Positions 51,363-64,000 of a stretch of 64,000 bases of DNA are shown one piece after another; the stretch's first letter is position 1, and each line of letters begins with the position of its first letter. This DNA comes from Heterostelium multicystogenum. Its lineage: Eukaryota; Evosea; Eumycetozoa; Acytosteliales; Acytosteliaceae. The stretch is taken from positions 20,038 to 84,037 of the forward strand of contig RCNN01000053.1 of NCBI GenBank assembly GCA_003667245.1. The letters are read 5' to 3'. The notes under the pieces were generated by a model. The model saw only the letters and a list, made by a program, of their open reading frames with translations, did no database searches and was not told the DNA's origin. Made by a program: the position numbers and the translations under genes.

Positions 51363-51452
51363 TGTGGGAGCGGGCTTGCTCGCTAATGCGGTGGGTCAGT
51401 TCATGCAATGTGACTGACCCACCGCATTCGCGAGCAAGCCCGCTCCCACATT
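51363..51452. repeat. REP doublet (REPIN-like), copy 5
   Basis: Inverted TGTGGGAGCGGGCTTGCTCG cores, between the DUF971 gene and hslU. Confidence 0.85.
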
Positions 51453-51478
51453 AAAGCAGAGCGGTTCCTGCGTGAGGC

Positions 51479-52597
51479 TTACAGGATATAACGAGACAGA
51501 TCTTCGTTCTGCGCCAATTCGCCCAGGTGGCTGTTGGACGTAGTCGGCGTCGATCTTGATTGCCACGCCATTCTGCGCGCCCGCCATGTCGCCAGCACTG
51601 AAGGACACTTCCTCCAGCAGGCGCTCCAGCAAGGTGTGCAAACGACGGCACCGATGTTCTCGGTCTTCTCGTTGACCTGCCAGGCAATCTCCGCCAGACG
51701 CTTGATACCGTCCGGCAGGAACTCAATCCCCAGGCCTTCGGTTTTCAGCAGCTCGCGTATTGCTCGGTCAGCGACGCATGCGGCTCGCTGAGGATGCGTT
51801 CGAAGTCGCCCGGCGTCAGCGCTTTCAGCTCAACGCGAATCGGCAGGCGGCCTTGCAGCTCCGGCACCAGGTCGCTCGGCTTGCTCAGGTGGAACGCACC
51901 GGAAGCGATAAACAGGATGTGGTCGGTCTTGACCATGCCCAGCTTGGTGTTGACGGTGCAGCCTTCGATCAGCGGCAGCAGGTCGCGCTGCACGCCTTCG
52001 CGGGACACGTCGACGCCGCCGGAATTGCCGCGCTTGGCCACCTTGTCGATCTCGTCGATAAACACGATGCCGTGCTGCTCGACTGCTTCCAGGGCCTTGG
52101 CCTTGAGTTCTTCCTCATTGACCAGGCGCCCGGCCTCTTCGTCACGCACCAGTTTCAGCGCTTCCTTCACCTTGAGCTTGCGGCTTTTTCTTGCCCTTGC
52201 CCATGTTTGGCGAACAGGTTCTGCAACTGGCTGGTCATTTCTTCCATGCCAGGCCGGTGCGGAGATGTCGACGCCGGACACTTCGGCGACTTCGATCTCG
52301 ATTTCCTTGTCGTCCAAGCTGGCCTTCGCGCAGGCGCTTGCGGAACAGCTGGCGTGTGTGTGGATCCGAGCTTGGCGCGGCGTCTTCGTTGAAGCCATGC
52401 GTGCCGGTGGCAGCAAGCGTCGAGGATGCGTTCTTCAGCGGCGTCTTCGGCGCGCATGGCTGACCTTGGTCATTTCCTGTTCGCGCAGCAGCTTCAGGGG
52501 CGCGTCGGCCAGGTCACGGATGATCGACTCGACGTCACGGCCCACATAGCCCACTTCGGTGAACTTGGTGGCTTCGACCTTGATGAACGGAGCATTG

Positions 52598-52632
<35 letters not shown>

Positions 52633-52815
52633 ACCGACACCGGTCGGGCCGATCATCAGGATGTTCTTGGGGGTTACTTCAACGCGCAATTCTTCGGGCA
52701 GTTGCATCCGGCGCCAGCGGTTACGCAGGGCGATGGCAACGGCGCGCTTGGCATCGTCCTGGCCGATGATATGGCGATTGAGTTCATGGACGATTTCGCG
52801 GGGAGTCATGGACAT
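51479..52815 (-). CDS. hslU: ATP-dependent protease ATPase subunit HslU, about ten indels
   Basis: About 444 residues after repair. It is the AAA+ unfoldase of the HslUV protease. [24 protein letters not shown] at the N-terminus, Walker [24 protein letters not shown] (pore region GYVG), Walker [11 protein letters not shown], and C-terminal DLSRYIL that docks into HslV. The middle, about 52170-52480, holds most of the breaks; others are near 51763, 51644 and 51535. Both losses and gains occur. It lies 38 bases after hslV. Confidence 0.9.
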
Positions 52816-52853
52816 AGTAATTGGCGGTCCTCAAGCGGGAATAAGCCTGCGGC

Positions 52854-53382
52854 TTATTCCGGCGAGGTCCTGCTCAATGGTCAGGTTGTGGTTGGTGAAG
52901 ACACAGATGTCGCCAGCGATACCCAGGGCAGTCTCGACGATTTCCCGGGCCGACAGGTCGGTTTTCTTCAGCAGGGCGCTGGCCGCCGCTTGTGCGTAGC
53001 CGCCGCCGGAGCCCATGGCGATCAGGCCTTCTTCGGGTTCAACCACGTCGCCGTTGCCGGTGATGATCAGCGAGGCGTCTTTGTTGGCGACGGCCAGCAT
53101 GGCTTCCAGGCGGCTGAGGGAGCGGTCGGTGCGCCATTCTTTGGCGAGCTCGACGGCGGCACGGACCAGATGGCCCTGGTGCTTCTCAAGTTGGCCTTCA
53201 AAGCGCTCGAACAGGGTAAAGGCGTCAGCGGTGGCGCCGGCAAAACCGGCGAGGACCTGGCCGTGGTACAGGCGACGGACTTTTTTCGCGTTGCCTTTCA
53301 TCACGGTATTGCCAAGTGAAACCTGGCCGTCGCCGCCCATGACGACTTTGCCGTGGCGGCGAACTGAAACGATGGTGGTCAA
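52854..53382 (-). CDS. hslV: ATP-dependent protease subunit HslV, 3' frameshift
   Basis: About 175 residues after repair. It is the N-terminal-nucleophile threonine protease of HslUV. The mature protein starts [19 protein letters not shown], so translation begins at a TTG codon (53382) whose Met is removed to expose Thr. [15 protein letters not shown] and GDICVFTNH are typical. Longer starts (to 53430) would put residues before the catalytic Thr and were rejected. An extra G at about 52859 hides the stop at 52856-52854; as read, it gains about 8 residues. Confidence 0.9.
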
Positions 53383-53521
53383 GGGGAGAGTCTCCACGCT
53401 GCGGGGCGAAAATGCCCTGATGGAACTCATATGGGGTGGCGGGGGGATTTCAACTGTAGGACGGGAGGGCGGACGAGTGGTGTTTATGTGTCGGACTCGG
53501 TCCTGAGGCCGATGAAAATCA

Positions 53522-53615
53522 AATGTGGGAGCGGGCTTGCTCGCGAATGCGGTGTGTCAGTCACCTAAAATATTGACTGATCTACCGCATTCGCGAGCAA
53601 GCCCGCTCCCACATT
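53522..53615. repeat. REP doublet (REPIN-like), copy 6
   Basis: Inverted TGTGGGAGCGGGCTTGCTCG cores about 45 bases apart, between hslV and the SPOR-protein gene. Confidence 0.85.
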
Positions 53616-53636
53616 AACCCGATGCTGTTTCCGGAA

Positions 53637-56085
<2,449 letters not shown>

Positions 56086-56202
56086 GGTGTTCTCTTTCGA
56101 CCGCAAGCGGTGGCGCGCGATGCGCAGGTGGAAAAACTGGGCATTATCCGTGGCGAGGGCGGGCTTGCCAACCTTCGCGGGACCTTGACGGACGATTAAC
56201 CT

Positions 56203-56316
56203 GTGGCGAGGGAGCTTGCTGTGGCGAGGGAGCTTGCTCCCGCTGGAGTGCGTAGCGCTCCCGGCTTTTTTGGGGCTGCTACGCAGCCCAGCGGGAGCAA
56301 GCTCCCTCGCCACAGG
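56203..56316. repeat. Inverted repeat of the TGTGGCGAGGGAGCTTGCTCCC class with a duplicated left end
   Basis: The left end is repeated in tandem: GTGGCGAGGGAGCTTGCT occurs twice (18-base unit), then the normal long inverted repeat with an internal CTACGCAGCC/GCGTAGCG pair. It lies between argS and priA. Confidence 0.8.
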
Positions 56317-56319
56317 GGG

Positions 56320-58540
56320 TTAATACAAATCTACCGGGTCTACGTCCAGCGACCATCTCACCTGGCGACCACTGGGCATTTGCTCCAGCGCAAGTAACCA
56401 GCTGCTTAATAAACGATGCAGCGGCGCGCGGGCACTAGCTTGCAAGAGTAGCTGGGCGCGGTAGCGCCCGGCGCGGCGTTCCATCGGTGCTGGCACCGGG
56501 CCCAATAGCTCGATGCCGGTCAGACCCAGTTCCCCCAGCAAAACGTTCAGCCTCGCTGCACGCTTCATCCAGGAAACCTTCGGCCTGCCCCGGCTTGTGC
56601 GCTTCGGCCCGCAGCAGCGCCAGATGCGCAAACGGTGGCAAACCTGCCGAGCGTCGCTCGCTCAAGGCCTGTTCGGCGAAGGCAAAGTAGCCTTGTTCTG
56701 TCAGTTGAATCAGCAGCGGGTGGTCGGCCAGGTGCGTCTGGATGATCACCTTGCCCGGCTCTTCGGCCCGCCCGGCCCGGCCTGCGACCTGCACGATCAA
56801 CTGCGCCATGCGCTCGCTGGCGCGAAAATCCCCGGAGAACAGCCCGCCGTCGGCATCCAGGATCGACACCAGGGTCACCCGTGGGAAGTGATGCCCTTTG
56901 GCAAGCATCTGCGTGCCCACCAGAATGCACGGCTGGCCCTTCTGGATCGTGGCGAACAACTGATTCATCGCGTCCTTGCGCGAGGTGCTGTCGCGGTCGA
57001 CCCGCAGCACCGGGTAATCCGGGAACAGGATGCCCAGTCGTTCTTCGGCGCGCTCGGTGCCCGCGCCCACCGGTCGCAAGTCGACTTTGCCGCACTGTGG
57101 GCAGTGCCGCGGCACCCGTTCCACATGGCCGCAGTGATGGCAGCGCAACTCGCCGGAGCGCTGGTGCACGGTCATTCGCGCATCGCAGCGATTGCACTCG
57201 GACATCCAGCCGCAGTCGTGGCACAGCAGCGTCGGCGCAAAACCCCGGCGGTTGAGGAACACCAGCACTTGCTGGCCCGCCGCGAGGGTTTGCCCGATGG
57301 CTTGCTGCATCGGCCCGGAAATGCCGCTGTCCAGCGGGCGACTTTTAACGTCCAGGCGCAGGAAGCGTGGCTGCTTGGCGCCGCCGGCCCGCTCATTGAG
57401 ACGCAGCAGGCCGTAGCGCCCGGTGTAGGCGTTGTGCAGGCTTTCCAGGGAAGGCGTGGCCGAGCCCAGCACAATCGGGATGTTTTCCTGGCGGGCGCGC
57501 ACCAGCGCCAGGTCGCGGGCGTGGTAGCGCAGGCCTTCCTGCTGTTTATAGGAGCCGTCGTGTTCTTCGTCGATGATGATCAGCCCGGGATTTTTCATCG
57601 GGGTGAACAGCGCCGAACGGGTGCCGATAATAATGTCGGCCTCGCCGTCCCGGGCGGCGAGCCAGGATTCCAGGCGCTCGCGGTCGTTGACCGCCGAGTG
57701 CACCAGGGCGATGCGCGCGTTGAAACGCTGCTCGAAACGCGCCAGGGTTTGCGGGCCGAGGTTGATCTCGGGGATCAGCACCAGCGCCTGTTTGCCGGCT
57801 TCGAGAGTTTCACGGATCAGTTGCAAATAGACTTCGGTCTTGCCGCTGCCGGTGACGCCCGCCAGCAGGAACGCGTGGAAGCTGTCGAAACCGGCGCGAA
57901 TCGCTTCATAGGCGGCGCGTTGTTCGGGGTTGAGCGGCAGTTCCGGCTGGGCCAGCCAGTGTTCGTGGCGCTCGCCGGGAGCGTGCTTGCGGATCTCCAC
58001 CTGCACCAAGCCCTTGGCCAGCAGCAAGTCCAGGCTGTCCTTGCTCAGCATCAGCTTGCTTAACAGCTGATGGGCGACGCCGTGGGGATGCTGGGCCAGG
58101 GTTGCCAGGGCTTCACGCTGGCGCGGGGCGCGGGCGATGCGCGGGTCGTCCATGCGCGCCCCCGGGACCATCGACCAGAAACGCTCCTGACGCGCCTCGG
58201 CCAGTTCGCCCTGGCGCAACAGCACCGGCAGCGCCCAGCTCAAGGTGTCGCCGAGGCTGTGCTGGTAATACTGCGAGGTCCACAGGCACAGTTTGAACAG
58301 TGCGGGCGGCAGCGGCGGCGTGCTGTCGAGGATGGCCACGGCGGGCTTGAGCTTCTCGGCGGGCACTTCGCTGTGATCGGCGACTTCCACCAGGATGCCG
58401 ATCATCTCCCGCCGGCCAAACGGTACCCGTACGCGCATGCCGGGCTGCAACTGCGACCGCAATACGCCGGCAGGGGCCCGATAATCGAACAGGCGGCGCA
58501 GGGGCGAGGGCAGGGCGAGGCGCAAAATGGCGTCGGGCAC
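56320..58540 (-). CDS. priA: Primosomal protein N' (replication restart helicase) PriA, one insertion
   Basis: About 739 residues after repair. It is a 3'-5' helicase that loads the primosome at stalled forks. Walker A GVTGSGKTE at residues 228-236, DEEH box at about 320, then the paired Cys zinc-binding motifs CHDCGWMSECNRC and CHHCGHVERVPRHCPQCG, and helicase motifs QVAGRAGR. It starts at GTG 58540. An extra T at about 56545 (coding strand CGTTTTGC) shifts the last 75 residues, which otherwise end DVDPVDLY. Confidence 0.95.
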
Positions 58541-58600
58541 GCGGGGGTTCTCATATGACGGGCGGCGAAGAAGGGCGGGAGCCTAGCAGACCAGCGGTGG

Positions 58601-58688
58601 ATGTGGGAGCCGGGCTTGCCCGCGATAGTATCGACACGGTGCACCTGAGGCACCGCGGCGCCTGCATCGCGGGCAAGCCCGGCTCCCC
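58601..58688. repeat. Inverted repeat with TGTGGGAGCCGGGCTTGCCCGCGA core
   Basis: Complementary GGAGCCGGGCTTGCCCGCGA arms with an internal GGTGC/GCACC pair, between priA and rpmE on opposite strands. The right outer end (CTCCCCAGG) has lost the usual CACA. Confidence 0.75.
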
Positions 58689-58836
58689 AGGGCCTTGTGT
58701 ATGCCGCGCTTTTCTGATGAAAGGGGCCGTTGTGCTTCTTGCGCGTTTAAAAAGGTCTGGTAGAATCCGCGGCCTAATTACGTGCGGTATTCAACAATAG
58801 TGTTGATTGGCGGCACGCTAGCCTGAGGAATACACC

Positions 58837-59068
58837 ATGAAAGCCGATATCCATCCAAACTATGTTGCCATCGACGTTACCTGCAGCTGCGGTAAACAAG
58901 TTCGAAACCCGTTCGACTTTCGGCAAAGCTCTGCCAATCGACGTGTGCAACGAGTGCCACCCGTTCTACACCGGTAAGCAGAAGACTCTGGATGTTGGCG
59001 GCCGTGTTGACCGCTTCAAGACCCGCTTCGGTGCTTTCGGCGCTAAAGCTGCTCCTAAAGCCGAGTAA
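58837..59068 (+). CDS. rpmE: 50S ribosomal protein L31, one insertion
   Basis: 76 residues after repair. [19 protein letters not shown] and [13 protein letters not shown] give the four Cys of the zinc-binding (C+) L31 type; [12 protein letters not shown] follows. An extra A at about 58894 (GGTAAACAAG) breaks the frame after the second Cys. GAGGA is 7 bases before the ATG. The C+ form is the one used under zinc-replete conditions. A terminator hairpin follows 44 bases after the stop. Confidence 0.95.
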
Positions 59069-59109
59069 GGCTGGTCCGCTTGGATGGCCTGTATGGCTTG
59101 TCCTCGCTG

Positions 59110-59896
59110 ATGAAAAAGGCGTCCCTCGTGGGCGCCTTTTTGTGTCTGCGATTTGGCTGGCGCCCGCCCAGGCCGAGGTGTTCTGCCCGGCGCCCAGGGA
59201 TTTCGCGACCTTCGACGTGCAGCGGGTAGTGGATGGCGACACCGTGCGCCTCAAGGACGGCCGCAGCATACGCATGATCGGCGTCAATGCCCCGGAAACC
59301 GGCAAGCAGGGGCGCACTGACGAGCCCTTCGCCGTGGCTGCTCGCGAGCGCCTGCAAAGTCTTGTGGACGCGAGCGGTGGGCGCGTTGGCGTGGTGCCCG
59401 GACGGGAGAGCAAGGACCGTTACGGCCGCACCCTGGCCCATCTCTACGGTGCCAATGGAGCAAATCTGGAGGCACAGTTGCTCGCCGAAGGCCTTGGCTT
59501 CCAGGTGGCCGTCGCGCCGAATGTGGAACTGGTGGCCTGCCAGCAAGCCGCCGAACGCAGCGCCCGGCAGGCCCGGCTGGGGGTGTGGCGCCGGTCACCG
59601 GTGGTCGATGCGGCGAAGATCCAGCGCTCGGGCTTTGCCGTGGTCAACGGCCGAGTGAGCAAAATCGAACGCAATCGCGGCGGAGTCTGGATTGAGTTGC
59701 AGGGCTCACTGGTACTGCGCATTGCACCCAATCTGGTGGGCCGATTCGACAGTGCGCTGTTGAAGGGTTTGCAGGCCAGTCCATCGAAGCCCGCGGCTGG
59801 GTGCTGGACCGCTCCCGACGTGGCGGCCTGGAAAAGGGCCAGGCACGCTGGCTGTTGCCACTGACCGATCCCGGCATGCTCGAGCAGGCGCCGTAA
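59110..59896 (+). CDS. Thermonuclease-family (SNase-like) exported protein, two deletions
   Basis: About 262 residues after repair. A signal peptide (KKASLVGAFFVSAIWLAPAQA) and an SNase-like domain: VVDGDTVRLKDGRSIRMIGVNAPETGKQG (Asp/Arg of the active site), GRESKDRYGRTLAHLY (Glu and Arg). These enzymes cut DNA and RNA with Ca2+; the substrate here is not proven. A T is missing from the T run at about 59137-59141, inside the signal peptide, and a G at about 59774. The start ATG 59110 overlaps a hairpin with the shape of the rpmE terminator. Confidence 0.82.
59113..59141 (+). terminator. Terminator-like hairpin after rpmE, inside the nuclease signal-peptide codons
   Basis: AAAAAGGCG, an 11-base loop, then CGCCTTTTT: a perfect 9-bp stem ending in a T run. 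It lies 44 bases after the rpmE stop but also encodes residues 2-11 of the next protein. Confidence 0.7.
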
Positions 59897-60077
59897 GAAA
59901 AAATTGTAGACATTTTTCAGGTCGATTGTGAACAGTTGAGCCCTTGTATCCCGTGGCTCTTGGCCAAAAGTCGTAGGGCAGGGCCCTTGACACCTGTGAC
60001 TGCCCAGTCTTGTGGGGACTTTGCGACACGCGTATCCTCGGCGGTCCGTCGACCAACAGTAAAAGCGGAATGCCGAT

Positions 60078-61347
60078 ATGTCTGATTTGAAAACTGCCGC
60101 TCTCGAATATCATGCCCATCCTCGTCCAGGAAAGCTGAGTGTAGAGCTCACCAAAGCCACTGCCACCGCCCGCGACCTGTCGCTGGCCTACAGCCCTGGC
60201 GTTGCCGAGCCCGTACGTGAAATCGCCCGCGATCCTGAACTGGCCTACAAGTACACCGGCAAAGGCAACCTGGTTGCAGTGATCTCTGATGGCACCGCGA
60301 TCCTCGGCCTGGGTAACCTCGGCCCATTGGCTTCCAAGCCAGTCATGGAAGGTAAAGGCGTGCTGTTCAAGCGCTTCGCCGGCATTGACGTATTCGATAT
60401 CGAAGTCGATTCCGAGAGCCCGCAGGCTTTCATCGACACCGTAAAGCGCATCTCCATCACCTTCGGTGGCATCAACCTGGAAGACATCAAGGCACCTGAG
60501 TGCTTCGAGATCGAAAAGGCCCTGATCGAACAGTGCGACATCCCGGTATTCCACGATGACCAGCACGGCACCGCGATCGTTACCGCGGCCGGCATGATCA
60601 ACGCCCTGGAAATCGCCGGCAAAACCCTTGGCGAAGCCAAGATCGTTTGCCTGGGCGCCGGCGCCGCGGCCATCTCCTGCATGAAGTTGCTGGTGAGCAT
60701 GGGCGCCAAGCTGGAAAACATCTACATGGTCGACAGCAAGGGCGTTGTGCAGTCCGAGCGTACCGACCTGAACCAGTACAAGGCGATGTTCGCGCATCCG
60801 TCCTCCAAGCGTACCCTGGCTGATGCCCTGGACGGTGCAGACGTGTTCGTTGGCCTGTCCGGCCCGAACCTGCTGAGCGCCGAAGGCCTCAAGTCCATGG
60901 CGGCCAACCCGATCGTGTTCGCGTGCTCCAACCCGGATCCGGAAATCTCCCCGGAACTGGCCCACGCCACCCGTAGCGACGTGATCATGGCCACCGGCCG
61001 TTCGGACTACCCGAACCAGGTCAACAACGTACTGGGCTTCCCGTTCATCTTCCGTGGTGCCCTGGACGTTCGCGCCAAGCGCATCAACGAAGAGATGAAA
61101 GTCGCGGCCGCCAACGCCCTGCGCGAACTGGCCAAACTGCCGGTTCCTCAGGAAGTGTGCGACGCCTACGGCGGCATCAAGCTGGAATTCGGTCGTGAGT
61201 ACATCATCCCGAAACCAATGGACAAGCGCCTGATCACCCTGATCTCCGATGCCGTGGCCAAAGCCGCAATCGAGACGGGTGTGGCCACCCTGCCGTATCC
61301 GAAGAACTACCCGCTGCAAAGCGTGGATGATGTGTTTCAACGGCTAA
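60078..61347 (+). CDS. maeB: NADP-type malic enzyme (short form), 3' frameshift
   Basis: 422 residues after repair. It oxidatively decarboxylates L-malate to pyruvate. AYSPGVAEP (catalytic Tyr loop), FHDDQHGTAIV, VCLGAGAAAISCMKLL (nucleotide-binding), and ACSNPDPEI identify it; no phosphotransacetylase-like domain is attached, so it is the short form found in pseudomonads. Cofactor (NADP or NAD) is inferred only. An extra T at about 61337 (GTTTCAAC) hides the true stop TAA 61345-61347 and lets the frame run through the terminator to 61433. Confidence 0.92.
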
Positions 61348-61366
61348 GCCGTTGTAGCGCACCACC

Positions 61367-61401
61367 AAAAAGCCCCGGCTCTTGCGAGTCGGGGCTTTTT
61401 T
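61367..61401 (+). terminator. Rho-independent terminator after maeB
   Basis: AAAAAGCCCCG, a 13-base loop, CGGGGCTTTTTT: a perfect stem with flanking A and T runs, 20 bases after the corrected maeB stop. Confidence 0.92.
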
Positions 61402-61438
61402 GTGGCTGGCAATTGGCTCGAGCCTGGCGGTGATCCAA

Positions 61439-61530
61439 CTGTGGGAGCGGGCTTGCTCGCGAAGACGGTGTGTCAGTCGGCCCATCTGAGCCTGATACTC
61501 CGCTTTCGCGAGCAAGCCCGCTCCCACATT
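61439..61530. repeat. REP doublet (REPIN-like), copy 7
   Basis: Inverted TGTGGGAGCGGGCTTGCTCG cores about 45 bases apart, between the converging maeB and mrcA. Confidence 0.85.
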
Positions 61531-61541
61531 GGAACTGCGTG

Positions 61542-64000
61542 TTAGAACAAGTCGATCGGCGCCGCCTCGTCCGCCGGCAGCGGGCTGCCCGGTGCAACAC
61601 CATTGCCCAGCTCGTTGACCGACGGCGGCGTGTCCTCGCTCTTGAACAGCTCGAAGTACGCATTCGGCGTGCTCGGCGCTGCTGCACGGCCGCTGACCGG
61701 GTCGATCCGCAGGCTCAGGATGCCTTCCGGTTCCGGCTGGGTATGCAGCGGCATATCCTTCAGCGCGGCGCCCATGTAGCTCATCCAGATCGGCAGCGCG
61801 ACGGTGCCGCCGAACTCCCGGCGACCGAGGCTTTCCGGCTGGTCGTAACCGGTCCATACGGTGGTCACGTAGTCGGCGTTGTAGCCGGAGAACCAGGCAT
61901 CCTTGGAATCGTTGGTGGTACCGGTCTTGCCGGCGATATCGGCACGGCCCAGGGCCAGGGCGCGACGCCCCGTACCTTTCTTGATCACGTCTTCCAGGAT
62001 GCTGTTGAGGATGTAGGTGGTACGGCCATCCACCACACGCTCGGCCACGGCTGGCGCCTGTGGTGCGGCGGGTGCACCAGCTGCAGGCGCTTCGCCTGGC
62101 GTCGGCTCGATGGTGATGCCGCCGTTGGTCGGTGCTGCCTGACCATCAGTGGCCGCGACGCCATTGACCACGTCGCCCGGTACCCGTGGCGGGTTGGCGG
62201 TGAACAGGGTTTCGCCGCTACGGCTTTCGATCTTGTCGATCAGGTACGGGGTGATCTTGTAGCCGCCGTTGGCAAAGGTGCTCCAGCCGGTGGCGATTTC
62301 CATCGGCGTCAGCGTGGCGGTACCCAGTGCCAGGGACAGGTTGGGCGGCAGGTCCGACTTGTTGAAGCCGAAGCGGGTGATGTAGTCGATGGTCTTGCCT
62401 ACGCCCATCGCCTGCAGCAGGCGGATCGACACCAGGTTACGCGACTTGTACAGCGCCTCGCGGACGCGGATCGGGCCGAGGAAGGTGTTGGTGTCGTTCT
62501 TCGGGCGCCAGACTTTGTCCAGGTACTCGTCGACGAACACGATCGGTGCATCGTTGACCAGGCTGGCGGCGGTGTAGCCGTTATCCAGTGCAGCGCTGTA
62601 GATGAACGGCTTGAAGCTGGAACCCGGCTGGCGCTTGGCCTGGGTGGCGCGGTTGTAGTTGCTCTGCTCGAAGGCAAAGCCGCCGACCAGGGCACGGATT
62701 GCACCGTTCTGCGGGTCAAGCGACACCAGCGCGCCCTGTGCCACGGGCACCTGGCTGAATTTCAGGCTGTCGTCCTTCTGGCGCTGCACGCGAACCAGGT
62801 CACCGACCTGGGCCACGTCCGACGGCTGCTTGGGCATCGGGCCCATGCTGTTGGTGTTCAGGAACGGGCGGGCCCATTTTCATGCTGTCCCACGACACAT
62901 GCTCTTCGCCGGTGCGCGTCAGTACCTGCACGCCATCTTTCTTCACCTGGGTGACGATGGCGGGTTCCAAGGCCGCTGATCGGGCGCTGTTTGCCCAGCT
63001 CGACGGTCCAGGCGCTCAGGGTCTTGCCCGGCAGGCGCGATTCAGGGCCGCGCGTAGCCATGGCGCTGGTCATAGGCGACCAGGCCATCGTGTACCGACT
63101 TGTTGGCGATTTCCTGCAGGTGCTCGGAATCGTCGTGGTCACGCGGAAACCTTCGGTGTACGCCTCGCTGCCATAGCGGCCGACCATCTCGGCACGGGCC
63201 ATTTCGGCGATATACGGGGCATTCACTTCTCGGGGTCGGCACGTGATAGCTGGCGTTCAGCGGCTCGGCCACCGCACTTTCGTACGCGGCCTGGTCGATC
63301 TTGCCCAGCTTGTACATGCGGCCCAGGATCCAGTCGCGGCGCTCTTTGCTGCGCGCCGGGTTGGCCAGCGGGTTAAAGCGTGAAGGCGCCTTGGGCAGGC
63401 CGGCAATCATCGCCATCTGCGCCAGGCTGGCGTCACGAATCGACTTGCCGTAGTAAACCTGCGAAGCCGCCTCGATGGCCGTAGGGCGCGGTTGCCCAGA
63501 TAGATCTTGTTGACGTACAGCTCAAGGATCTCGTCCTTGGTCAGCTGACGTTCGATCTGCAACGCCAGGAGGATTTTCCGTGGCTTTGCGGGAAAAGCTG
63601 CGTTCGCTGGTGAGGAAGAAGTTCTTCGCCACCTGCATGGTGATGGTGCTGCCACCGGATTGAATGTGTCCGCTTTTTACCAACTGCGTGGCCGCCCGCA
63701 CCAGGCTGCTTGGGTCGACGCATAGTGATTGGCGAAGTTATCGTCTTTCAGCGACAGCACGGCAGGGCGTTGATGAAATTGGGTGGAATGTCGGCGAAAC
63801 GGATCGGTGTGCGCGCATTTCGCCGAACTCCGCGATCAGTTTTTCATCGCTGCTGTAGACCCGCAAAGGAATCTGCAACTGGATACTTCTCAGGGCCTCT
63901 ACGGAGGGCAAACCCGGACTAAGTAGAGATAGGCCCCGCTGAGCACGAGCATCAGCCCGCAGACGATCGACGACAATGAGAGTACCCGAAAAACTTCAGC
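61542..64000 (-). CDS. mrcA: Penicillin-binding protein 1A, 5' end beyond the window, many frameshifts
   Basis: Bifunctional peptidoglycan synthase. Near the window edge is a membrane helix (LSLSSIVCGLMLVLSGAYLYL) followed by the glycosyltransferase domain (STITMQVAKNFFL, ELYVNKIYLGN, MAMIAGLPKAPSRFNP). The transpeptidase domain has SSFK (active Ser), SRN (SxN) and KTGTTND (KTG). The C-terminal part from 62846 is one open frame; between 62846 and 64000 the frame changes at least eight times (breaks visible near 63000, 63050, 63230, 63475, 63580, 63715 and 63800). The start codon lies just outside the right edge. Confidence 0.93.

Noticed and set aside
59706..61340. A 544-residue minus-strand frame opposite maeB
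   Set aside because: Shadow of maeB and the nuclease gene; crosses two genes and an intergenic region.

Overview
The window looks like chromosome of a fluorescent-group Pseudomonas (P. fluorescens complex). The evidence is the hut locus order with a CodB-like permease, an HutXWV-type ABC system and two hutH copies; a class II (medium-chain-length) pha locus next to hslVU; the ubiEJB-hisIE-tatABC run; high GC; and many REP/REPIN-type inverted repeats built on a GGGAGCGGGCTTGCTCGCG-like core. I saw no prophage, IS element, CRISPR array, rRNA or tRNA.

Layout. 1-5.5 kb, plus strand: a DUF2339 membrane protein, a DUF3999 protein, fbp, and two lipoproteins (a SmpA-like one and a lipocalin). 5.6-22 kb: histidine utilisation. 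hutF is divergent from hutC-hutD, then come hutU, a cytosine-permease-like transporter (probable urocanate importer), hutW-hutV (ABC permease and ATPase), hutH1, hutH2, hutT, hutI, hutG, and at the far end a binding protein of the HutX/ProX type. The region before hutU carries a good sigma-54 -24/-12 element followed immediately by a TGTA-N2-TACA HutC-type operator. 22-29 kb: an HSL-family esterase, proline iminopeptidase with dtd, and opgG-opgH (periplasmic glucans). 29-33 kb: two paralogous amino-acid-binding proteins followed by one permease and one ATPase. 33-37 kb, minus strand: two methyl-accepting chemotaxis proteins. 37-43.4 kb, minus strand: rsmE, tatC, tatB, tatA, hisE, hisI, ubiB, ubiJ, ubiE. 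43.5-51 kb: polyhydroxyalkanoate genes (granule-associated protein, phaI, phaF on plus; phaD, phaC2, phaZ, phaC1 on minus). 51-58.5 kb, minus strand: a DUF971 protein, hslU, hslV, a SPOR protein, argS, priA. 58.8-64 kb: rpmE, a thermonuclease-like protein and maeB on plus; mrcA (PBP1A) on minus, running off the right end.

A second property dominates the window. More than half of the genes, including essential ones (argS, priA, tatC, hisI, hisE, rpmE, mrcA), are broken by single-base insertions or deletions, usually one base too many in a short homopolymer. Undoing these indels gives a length divisible by three and of family size in nearly every gene I checked. I therefore read them as sequencing or assembly errors, not pseudogenes, and give whole-gene spans with approximate break points. 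Several long open frames are artefacts of this: apparent fusions of lipoprotein with lipocalin, hutW with hutV and tatB with tatC, and a maeB that reads through its own terminator.

The best biological leads are the first histidine ammonia-lyase copy (hutH1), which lacks the Ala-Ser-Gly triad that forms the MIO cofactor while its neighbour hutH2 has it; the compact sigma-54 promoter and operator before hutU; a perfect 36-bp-arm hairpin after hutG; an rpmE terminator hairpin lying inside the predicted signal-peptide codons of the next gene; and an amino-acid ABC permease with an extra periplasmic segment of about 85 residues.
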